From: Lutjanus erythropterus
Lineage: Eukaryota; Chordata; Actinopteri; Lutjaniformes; Lutjanidae
DNA: 64,000 nucleotides
Direction of reading: 5' to 3'
NCBI GenBank assembly: GCA_020091685.1
Contig: CM034594.1
Coordinates: forward strand, 4,252,903 to 4,316,902
The notes beneath the pieces were generated by a model. The model made no database searches. It saw only the letters and a list, made by a program, of their open reading frames with translations, and had not been told where the DNA came from. Below, piece after piece: positions 40,074 to 64,000 of the stretch. A program made the translations under genes and the position numbers. Numbering within the stretch: the stretch's first letter is position 1; each line of letters starts with the position of its first letter.

Positions 40074-40310
40074 TCACTACTTATTTTGATATTTTGTGTT
40101 CAAAACAGGTGATGTTTTTGACCATACTCAATATCCGAAGTTCTTACAATGGACTTGTTTTTTTGTTTTTTTTTATCTTTGTCTATTTCTATCTACTTAC
40201 TACGTTTATTTTTATGCACCAGAACACCAAGACAAATCTCTCGTGTACATCTTCTTGGCAATAAACCTGTTGTCACTAGTACTACAATATGTAGGTAATA
40301 CTGACAGAGG

Positions 40311-40446
40311 ACAGCATTATGAGTACTTTCATATTTATACTGTGTACTAAACCTCTGCACTTACAATCAAACATAATATTTTGAGTACAGCTGTACTTGT
40401 ACTTTTAACTTTCAAATAAATGATCTGAATACTTTTTCCACCACTG
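40311..40446. repeat. Possible fish repeat fragment
   Basis: TTTGAGTACAGCTGTACTTG with GTACTTTTAACTTTCAAATA and the end ATCTGAATACTTTTTCCACC, then ACTG, resemble a common repeat end. Only this end part is seen. Confidence 0.4.
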
Positions 40447-43196
40447 GTGTTATGTGGTATTTGTAGTAATAGAATGAGTACAAGGTGTTTGATTCTTAGC
40501 CTCTCTTCAGTACAGAATTGATCAGCTCAGATGGACAGCGACATCTGGTGGTCAATTTGTCAACACATTTCTAAATTCACTTTTTCTTCAACCAAGCAAA
40601 TGCACTATTTTTAACACTTAAATGTAGCTCACACATTTTCTCTGATGATAATGAAGTGCTCCTTCTAGTGTGAACTCAGAAAGCGAAGAAGACTTTGCAC
40701 ATTTTATCAGAGCTGTCACACTACTGTGGGCTTCAGTAGTACAAATGTAGAAAGTTAATGACAAAACTGCAGTATTTCTGTCTGTTTTTTTGTCTTTTTG
40801 AAATGCAACTGATTAATAGCAACTGAGAGAGACATCATCATTAACGAACCAACACTTTCAGTTTGTTTTCGAAGCAACAGTTTTATTTTTAGCTGTGACA
40901 AAAGGAAAAAAAAAACGGTCGCCTCCTCAGAGTCTAAATGTTCACGTTCAGGATTAAAGTGCAGAATCGTTTTCACAGCTTGTGTAAAAAATTAAATTAA
41001 GACACAAAAAAGAAATATAATATTAAAATATCAAAACTGACAATGGAGATCTGGAAAATATAAATATAATACAGAACAAGATGAAATCTCATACAACATA
41101 GTTTCAGCAATGATATTCAATCCACTTGAATCAGGCTTGCACTTATGATACATTAAAAAAAGGAAATCAGTTCACGTTTTCGAGTCGTTGGCAAGGCTAG
41201 CTTACAACAAAGGCACAGCATTGTTCAGAGGTAACGATCCTTTGCAAAGAAGTGCTGCGGCGACATTCTCAGTGATCATCGACACGTCCTCACAGACACA
41301 CCTAACATGCTCGACATGGCTCAGACAGGAATGGAGACAGAAACATGGCAAAGCCACTCATGTACAGTACATGCCCACGGACGAACACATCAACCAGGAG
41401 GGGCTTGGTTTACAGAAGCAAAGTTTGTGTTATTCTTAGCCTATACAGTGACAGAAGGTTACATGCTCTTTGAGTCTCACTATTACTGCTGAAAATGCTG
41501 TTTTCCTATTAAGCTGCAGAGTTTAAATGAATTGTGAAGTACTGTAAGCTCCAGAAAAGTACGGCCCTGAGCCAAAAGAGTATGATGAGGAGGTGAGAGG
41601 TGAGACAGGCCAGTTTAAGTGCTCTATTATCAGAAAGACCAGCAGTGGCTGGGCATCACATATGAAACCAAGCAGTCAGGAACAACACAGAACATCATTC
41701 ACAAAGGACCAGTCTGTAGGCAGCAGGCAGAGCTGGGATATCACATCCTCTCGGTAGCAAAACCAGGAAACTTTCAAAGTGGACATGATGGTACTTTAAG
41801 TTTTGAAGACTTCTGCCAAAGGCCTGAAAATTGAAATATAGCCATTATTTCTATTCTATATATTTAACTTATAATTAGATCACAGATTTGACTCCTGCCA
41901 AAACTGTATTTAAAAGTTGCAAAAATTGCATCTAAACAATCAGAAACTTGACCAAACCTCATGTGGTCCACTTTGCTATCAAGAGGCTGAATTTCCCAGA
42001 TCCCATTTTTACAGTTGAAAGGCTCTATCAGTGTCTTGCATTCATATATCAACCTGAACCGACATAGTTTATTTCCTTATCACAAGTTAGCCCAAGAGAG
42101 GAAATTAACAAACATGGCTTCAACCAGCCATTTGGTATTATAGTGCAAATTAAAGTACTCAAATCTATACAAAAAGATTTCAGTGGTTATATATAAAAAA
42201 ACAGATGCTGTGTTTTTTCTCATTTCCTTTTTAGCCTGTCTTTCTCTGTTAACTTTTTTGTCTTTCATTCTTTTTTTTAAATTTAAAATGACATATTTTA
42301 GAGAGTAAAACAGCTCGATTTAGAAGCTGAACAGACCTAGCTAGGACATCATGCAGCTTGTGAAAAAAAAGAACAGCAGGAAATTTTTAAAAAAGTTTAG
42401 TGTAGAGACAGAAAATGTATGTTAGAAGGTGCAAGAGAGAAGTTCAACGGTGGAAGAGATTATTTCTAAGGAGTGCGCATATTTATGCAATGCACGCAGA
42501 CAGAAAGACGCATACATACAGTGATATTTACAGCTAGGATTTACATGTAAACAAACAGTGGGTCATCCACCAGAGGAGAGACAGATAGTGTGGGCAGACA
42601 GCTGACATGATGAGGCAGTACCTGGTGATGTTTTTTCCCACACCTGAACTACTGTACAGTACATGAGATGAGAGTGAATAATTAACAACAGATTGATTGC
42701 CCTCAAAATGACCAAATCACACTATTAGTCAAACTATTACAATATGCAGATTAAGTTCAGCAACTTTGATGTGATTAGATAATCCAGAATTGACTCTTCC
42801 TGAGTCCTTCCCCTTTTGGAACCTCAGTGAACTTTCTCCGTTCCTGTTTCCTGTACATAGATAAGCTATGTGCTGGACTCATCTAGATTGAAAAGAGAGA
42901 TGTTGCTAAGGGACCTGTAAAAGCAGCATATACAGATTAGGGTCACATTTTTCATTATCTTAAGTTAGCAAAATGCTAGTTACCTAGCTAGCCAGTCTTT
43001 ATCAAATACATATTGGCTGCAGTTTTATTTGTGATCTGCCATAAAACTGACAGGACTGATGGCCTAAATATGTGTTACATGAAACCTAACACTGGACTGT
43101 CAGTTCTGTCAAAAGTATTGATCCTTCAATACTTTTTCAATACCACAGATTTAAAATGATAACATATCCTTTAATTTAAAAAATCCTAGCTAGCTA

Positions 43197-43236
43197 GTTA
43201 GCTAGTGTTTTGCTCTGTACAAAAACACTAGCTAAC
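43197..43236. repeat. Perfect 15-bp hairpin in a GCTAGTTAGC-rich stretch
   Basis: GTTAGCTAGTGTTTT at 43197-43211 and its exact inverse AAAACACTAGCTAAC at 43222-43236 enclose a 10-base loop. The surrounding sequence (about 42960-43335) has many GCTAGC/TAGCTA words. Confidence 0.6.
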
Positions 43237-44347
43237 TGGCTTGAGCTAGTAGCAAACAAAAAGTTAGCTAGTTATACCTAGCTAACAATATATTTGATAA
43301 CTAATGTTATTATCAAAATGCTAGCTAACTACCAAACTAATCAACACCAATCACCAACTTAAGATGTGACTACATACATATATACCACTTTTACAGGTCC
43401 CCCAGCAACTTCTTTTAACCATCTTCACAATTTGGTTTTAATAACAGTTTGCTCAACTGTTATTGGAGCACAGACCAAAAAGGGGCGGGACTTAGAAAGG
43501 GTGAATTAGTCTTACTCCAGCACACCTCTGCAGCCTGCGTCCTCTGTGACCAGTCAAATGTTGAAAAATACTTTTTAAACACAGGGAAATGACAGAATGA
43601 GCTTGAACTGAAGGTAGTAGATATTTTGTGGTGATGAGATAACTCTTACCTCGAATGCTAAAAACCCCAAACTTGCCACAGTGGTGACAATGTAGAAAAA
43701 AGCAAAAAAAACCAAAACAAACAAAAACCAATAAAGCTTTCAGCTGTGCCCTATTAACTGCAGTCAAACTTTAACTCTCCTTAATTTCAACTGGTCGGCC
43801 AATAAAAATATGGCAATGTAGCGTACGTATATAAAATATGTCTGTACATTTACAATATTTAAAACATTTACAATGTCACCAGCTATATACACAGGTATGT
43901 GTTTTGAATGTATAAGATGCCACATCAATATGAATGAGATACGTTTACAGCTCTTAAAATCGTGAGAGAACGTACCAGATTTATGCAAAAGATGTGTACC
44001 TCAATGTTCAGTCAGTGCTACACAATAAATGAGGGAGAGGGGCGGCGCTGTAGGTCTACTAGTTTATGACCAAATGAGGTCAGAGGAACACGATGAACCA
44101 GGATGTGACCTGACAACATTATTTACAGTCATGCACTCTTCAGTGAGCTATTTAAAGCTTGAAATGTGTTGTTTGACTTGTACAAGTGGATAGCGAGTTG
44201 ATGAGGGGCCCCTCTCCTTTGCACTTTCCTTAAGTTCAGTTTTGATATCCAAACCAAAAAGCAAAATCAAACCAAACTCACACAGAAACACCTGCAAACA
44301 CATACTGCACAATGTACTCTGTAGAGGCCCAAAGTGAGGAGGCTGAA

Positions 44348-44965
44348 CACTGTGAAAAAAAGAGCTAAGAAAACTCAGATTTTCAAGGCAACTGTCTCCA
44401 CCAAGTTTTTGAATTTTGAATCAAAGTCAAACTCTTATGTTTTGAAATGAACTAAAAAAAAAGCCAACTTTTAGTTGAGATAAATACGTTTTCTTAGAAA
44501 AACTTGAATCTTTGAGTTTTAGAAACAAAAACGTATCTAATATTGTAGAGCAAACTCATTACAGTGAAAGTGAATCATGGTTAATAATTTAAATTGTCAT
44601 TGTAGGGATGTTAATGATAATTCAAAATCAAAACTAAGAATTTGACAAATTAAAATATATTTATTGATAATTAATCACTAGTCTATAGATGGCAGTGATT
44701 GCACATCATTTGACATTAAAGATTCATATCTTATTACTTCTTTTCTATACTTGTAGTCACTATTATTTCTAAAAATCAAAGCTTAAGTTTATCTAAAGAA
44801 AAAAAATGAATTATCTCAACTAAAGATTCTAGGTTAGCAAACTTTTTTTTAGTTCATGTCAAAACTTAGGTTTGAGTTTGACTTAAAACTCAGAAATTTA
44901 GTGAAATTTAGTGTTAGTTGCTTTTAAATCATGATTTTTCCTCATCTTTTTTAAATTTTACAGTG
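44348..44965. mobile_element. Fold-back element with CACTGT ends downstream of limk1
   Basis: Starts CACTGTGAAAAAAAGAGC and ends TTTTACAGTG. The arms (about 44348-44530 and 44745-44965) are imperfect inverted repeats, including TGAACTAAAAAAAAAGCCAA against the inverse of TTTTTTTTAGTTCATGTCAA and a shared TTTAGTTGAGATAA. It has no long frame. Confidence 0.65.
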
Positions 44966-45195
44966 AAGGTTTGCCTAATGCCTTGTTTTTTGGACTACTA
45001 TATCCACATGAATATACACACTACAGTAAGTACAGTAAGTATTCCTGAATGGAATGAGCACTAATGTTAAATCTATTCAAGAGTTGAGTCATGATTTGAA
45101 AGTCGGGTCTGATTGCATATGACATGTGCCACTTTAGCTTCAGGTGCAGCAGAATCAAGCTATCGCAGTTAATGTCTCTTGATTTGACTTTGAAT

Positions 45196-45200
<5 letters not shown>

Positions 45201-45226
<26 letters not shown>
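45201..45226. repeat. (TG)n microsatellite
   Basis: Thirteen TG units about 200 bases beyond the limk1 stop, so probably in the 3' UTR (CA on the transcript strand). Confidence 0.9.
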
Positions 45227-45428
45227 CAGCTCGCACAGGTGGCTTTTCAGATCCACATTTTCCCCCTGAGTCTACTCGTTAAGCCTGAGCCAGCCTACGC
45301 CTGCAGCTTCAAACACGGAGTAGTATTTTCATGACTCCTCCAGCCACTGCGCCGCCCGAGGCAGGCCATCGCTGCCCTTGTGGGGTTTAACTCTAACTCG
45401 TTTCCCGCTCCTCAAGCCGTCTTCAGCC

Positions 45429-60081
<14,653 letters not shown>

Positions 60082-60497
60082 CTGTTAAGAGAAGAACCAA
60101 AGACACAGTTTAATGGACATTCGGCCTTCTGTGCACTGTAAACATTTGATGCACTGAGATGTCAAAGGGATTGTTCTCTGATGTCTTGTTAAAAACACTC
60201 CGGGCCAGAAATTCACAACAACGTTTTTGAACGGAGCAACAGGCAACATGAGGCTTTAATAACTGGTCGAAGAAGCAGGGCAGGGTCTGGTCACTGAGGA
60301 TAATACTGGGAGATTGAATTTGCTGCTGCCAGATCCCCCTCTGGAGCTTAGAGCAGTTTAGCAAACAAGAGAGGGAATTGAGTTATGGCCAAAAACAGAG
60401 CAGGCAATGAGCAGATTAATCACAGTGGCAGATCTGGGGATGATTCTGCCGCTGGAGGTTTTCCACAGACAAATGGGGGAAAACCAATCACTGTTAG

Positions 60498-60937
60498 AGG
60501 GACAGTTCGGTTTATTTGAACTGGGGTTGTATGAGGAACTTATCAATAGTCAGTGTATTACCTACAACAGATGACGGTCACGCCCCCAGATTGGAGCAAG
60601 GAGGACAACCAGCAAGGAACCTAAGCAATGGACTGATATGGATAGGGTCAGCAGCAAAATGTATTTTAGCCACTTAAAAAAAGGTCCACTTCGTGCACTA
60701 CATTTAAAATATTTTCACAAATTTATTTTGTTGTCAGCCAGCCTTTCCTGATGGGAAACCGCTGCTATATGAGCCAAATATCACTCTGTCCAAATCAACC
60801 AAACTCCACAGGCAAAATCAGTCATTTTACTTCACAGAATATGGGCTGATCAATCACTGCCTCTATTTATTAATTTTTTTTGTTGTTGTGTGACCTTGGT
60901 GAATCCGAATCAACATTTTAAAACACCTAAGTCAAAC

Positions 60938-60968
<31 letters not shown>

Positions 60969-61322
60969 AAACTAATAGATAGAGGCAGTGGTAGACTGTT
61001 AACCCCAGTGATCTGCAAGGTAAAATTACTGATTTTGCCTATGGAGTTTGGTTGGTTTGGAAGGAGTGATTTTTGGCTCATATAATGCCAGCTTCTGATC
61101 AGGAAAGGCTGGTGTGTACAGTGGTGAAAATTCTATAATACAATACTATAATAAATATAGTGTACACCTGTACACAGTTCATTGCTTAGCTTCTGTACTG
61201 GTGACCCTCTCTGATTCTCCAAACTGGGTACATGGCATCTACTGATGCTAATACACTGATTATTGGTATTATTGGTATAAGTATTTCACACAATCCCACT
61301 TCAAATAATCTAAACTGTCCCT
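60498..61322. mobile_element. piggyBac-like MITE with TTAA-type flanks
   Basis: Terminal inverted repeats of about 50 bp: AGGGACAGTTCGGTTTATTT at the left and the inverse of AGGGACAGTTTAGATTATTT at the right. The flanks are TTAG (60494-60497) and TTAA (61323-61326), consistent with the TTAA target of piggyBac-type transposases. At 0.8 kb with no long frame it is non-autonomous. It holds a (CA)n tract at 60942-60967. It lies in the limk1 intron upstream of the LIM2 exon. Confidence 0.65.
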
Positions 61323-61892
61323 TTAAAATGATCAAATAAATCATCTGTCTGTATATCATCTCCATCTACAGCAACCTTCCCACTTTTACTGCTGCTCATT
61401 AAATCTGTTTGTCCTTGCTTGTTGTCACTGTAATCGACTGAAAAATCGATGAAGTGGACCCACACCTTCACATATATCATCAATATTGACCCCTTTTAAC
61501 TCCTTCAGGTAATTTTGTGCCTGTCGATGCAAATGGCCACCCACTCAAACACCTAATGACTTTTATGATTAAACATGAGCTACAATGTTAAGCACTAAAG
61601 GTCGAGTCCACCAGAGCCGTTTGCTCCCCTGAGGCTGTGTCCCTGGTTTCATTTTGTGCTTTGAGTGGCAGAAAATTTTGTGCGGAGCGGGCCCCCTGAC
61701 AGCAGTTTTCAACTACACTCATCTGCAATGCTAATTCAGTAACCTGGAGTGAGGAGGTGGGACTGCATGGATGAGAGCTGAACAAAGAGCAATCAATTAA
61801 ATGCAAAGGAAAACCAGAGAAACAGAGGAAATTGTATTGTTATTAGTAAGGCTTTTCATTGTTGTTTAACATCTTGATTTTTTTTTTTTTTT

Positions 61893-62060
61893 AGCAATTA
61901 ATCGATTAGTTGTTTGGTCTAAAAATGCCAGAAAATATTTATATATTTTCAGCAACACAGAGACATTCAATTTACTGACACAGAGGACTGAAGAAACCAG
62001 AAAATATTCACATTTAAGATGCTGGAATCAGAGAATTTTGACGTATTTTTCTTTAAAAAT
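61893..62060. repeat. Partial third copy of the A+T-rich MITE-like repeat
   Basis: AGCAATTAATCGATTAGTTG, then AAAAATGCCAGAAAATATTT and AAGATGCTGGAATCAGAGAA resemble inner parts of the same repeat class. It is preceded by a T run at 61878-61892. Confidence 0.45.
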
Positions 62061-62223
62061 ATTTAATTTTATTTAACTTTATTTTCACTGAAAAAACTAA
62101 AATCATAACATAAACATAAATATATATACAGCTACAGCTAGCAGTTAGCACTTATTCTGATACTCTCCTTACATATTGCACTTTTAAAAGATATAAATAC
62201 ATAATTCAGAGATCTTTTATTAC

Positions 62224-62557
62224 AGCTGCAACAATAAGTGAATTAGTTAATTAGTTGCCTACTAGTTTGATAATCAATTAATTGTTTCAGTCATTTTTTT
62301 AAGCAAAACATGAAACATTTGCTGATTCCAGCTTCTTTCATGTAAGGATTTTCTGCTTTTCTTTGTCATTTATGACAGTAGATGAAGAGTCTTTGGGTTT
62401 TGGACTGTTGGTTGAACAAAAAAATCAATCTGAAGTTGTCACTTTGGACTCTGGAAGCATTTTCCAGATTTTTTTTACATCTTACAAACTAAACAATTAA
62501 TTATGAAAATACTGGGCAAAGTAATTGATAATCACAATACTCATTAGTTGCAGCCCT
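62224..62557. mobile_element. Second full-length copy of the A+T-rich MITE-like repeat
   Basis: Runs from CAGCTGCAACAATAAG to CATTAGTTGCAGCCCT, with the same internal order as 47024-47312. It includes TCTTTGGGTTTTGGACTGTT and CTGGAAGCATTTTCCAGA. Confidence 0.7.
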
Positions 62558-63577
62558 ATTCCAGGACAATAATATATATATATATATTTAATTTGGTTTA
62601 CCAAATTTGATTTGTAAAAAATTGCTTTCATCTGTATCAACCCAACATCACAGAAGAGTAAACAATGAGCTCATGGATGCAGCCTTAGTAAGTAAGTGAA
62701 AAATTAAAGCAAAACTACAAATTGCCCCAAGAGAGAAATGATACTCCTAAATAATCCATCAAACTGAAACAAAACAGTGAAAGTGAGACAAAAAGGTGGA
62801 AAATGTGAAGATCAAAGAATCAATAAAATCAATGCGTACAGCCATATGTCTGCTGCCCCACCCTCCTCAGAGAGCAGCAGTGAAACCACGAGCACACAAA
62901 CACATAAACACATGCTGACTGAGGGCCCTGCGGCTGCAGGGAGGAAGGCACCATACAAGCATATTAAATATCTGCCTTTTGAGTAATTAATCTGAGCATA
63001 TCCTTCCAGCTAAATAACAGGAAAACATGCCACCACTTGGCTTTGATACAAGGAATAAGATAACATCCTGACTTTACTGTATTTCTCTGAGGAAATCGGT
63101 CTCCAGTTTTTATTTTCCTGCTTTTGGAGTGAGAACAAAAAGATGAACTCTATATAAAATAAAAGACAGCTTTTCTTCATTTTTGCTGCACGTACATGGT
63201 GTTTAGTGGTCTTGCTGCCTGAGATAACAGCATCATAGCAGAGAGACAAGAGGGCAAAACAGAGACATAATGGCTCTATAATGGACAATGTAGCAAGGAT
63301 GCCGTAGGGCTTGTATTGACCAACTTAATTTCTTTATTTGTCCTCCTAGCAGCCTCATAAAAGGAGATATAAACTATTACTGTCTGACATCGCTGGTGAA
63401 CGTAAACGCAAGGCATCAGACCAACAAAGGCATGAGAGACAGAGACAAGTAAAGTGAAACTAAAGACTTAAAGTAAGGTTATCAGGGGATAGAAAGATCA
63501 TGTTTAAGTTAAATTCAGCGAATCGATTAAGATTTTTAGCATTAGATTTTCTGGTCGATAGTTGTGAATTGTCTCTC

Positions 63578-63580
<3 letters not shown>

Positions 63581-63644
<64 letters not shown>
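63581..63644. repeat. (GT)32 microsatellite
   Basis: Thirty-two uninterrupted GT units in the limk1 intron upstream of the LIM2 exon. Confidence 0.95.
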
Positions 63645-63645
<1 letters not shown>

Positions 63646-64000
63646 AGTGTCACTTTAGGCGCAGCCCTACAAATGGGAAAGACAGGAAGAGAGGACAGCT
63701 GGATGGTGTGGCTCTACACAACCTGACACTGTAGTGGCTGCCATTTGCTTGCCATGTAGGCATGAAACACACACACACCCCCTTATGCACACACCCAGAG
63801 CCTCTCTGAGACCACATTAGACAGGCGACAGCTGCTGTCCTCACATGTAGGACAAGCTTCCCCACCAAAGTGTAGATATGAAGACAGATGGGGAGAAAGA
63901 GAGATTTCAAAATAAATCGTCACGCTCTGTGACATTAAACCATGTGACTGTTTGACCGAACAGACTCAAGAAACATCACATGAAAACACACACCACTGGT

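Larger units (their letters stand above)
39051..44347. other. Stretch between the promoter-like block and the region downstream of limk1
   Basis: A+T-rich, with two TA/CA tracts and the 43197 hairpin. The part at 40860-41480 is more complex and ends on the minus strand in AATAAA near 40882, so it might be a distant 3' UTR end. No protein-coding exon is seen. Confidence 0.4.
44000..45428 (-). other. limk1: Probable limk1 3' UTR and downstream region
   Basis: No coding signal follows the stop. A minus-strand AATAAA lies near 44660, inside the fold-back element at 44348-44965; others occur much further away (near 43024 and 40882). The true poly(A) site cannot be fixed from sequence. A (TG)n tract lies at 45201-45226. 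Confidence 0.4.
60082..64000. other. limk1 intron reaching the right edge
   Basis: Holds the piggyBac-like MITE, two A+T-rich MITE-like copies and the (GT)32 tract. I searched it by eye for a LIM1 exon (CxxC spacing, tryptophan-histidine motif) on the minus strand and found none. Confidence 0.55.

Overview
The window is vertebrate nuclear DNA, most likely from a ray-finned (teleost) fish. The signs are spliced genes with GT/AG introns, many CA/TG dinucleotide tracts, A+T-rich intergenic DNA, an EN+ Penelope-like retroelement, and several short interspersed repeats of types I recognise from fish genomes. There is no operon structure and no bacterial or phage content. Most open frames here are chance frames in non-coding DNA.

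The one gene I can identify firmly is limk1 (LIM domain kinase 1), on the minus strand. Thirteen coding exons between 60081 and 45429 join in phase into 575 codons plus a stop. They run from the second LIM domain through the PDZ domain, a Ser/Pro-rich linker and the whole kinase domain to the C-terminus. The 5' exons (start codon, LIM1) are not visible and should lie beyond position 64000. I cannot separate the teleost limk1a and limk1b copies from sequence alone.

The limk1 introns are full of transposable elements. A Penelope-like element of about 2.5 kb (about 54475-57007) sits antisense to limk1, about 32 bases from the acceptor of the post-PDZ exon. It has a reverse transcriptase frame, a GIY-YIG endonuclease frame offset at a 13-A run, and three iterated small palindromes just after its stop. 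The activation-loop exon (47342-47510) is flanked at about 30 bases on both sides by two unrelated repeats. A palindromic MITE, two fold-back elements and a TTAA-flanked piggyBac-like MITE are also present.

The left 45 kb is gene-poor. A promoter-like block with a perfect CRE palindrome and a CACGTG E-box at about 38.6-39.0 kb precedes a candidate first coding exon (minus strand, 17 codons plus one base, ending in a GTGAGT donor) of an unidentified gene. A second possible 5' exon lies at about 2.1 kb on the plus strand. The rest is intergenic or intronic DNA with microsatellites (including 15 CAG units), a tRNA-type SINE, a hAT-like non-autonomous element with an 8-bp target duplication, and several multi-copy repeats. 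One ambiguous base (N) is at 39566.
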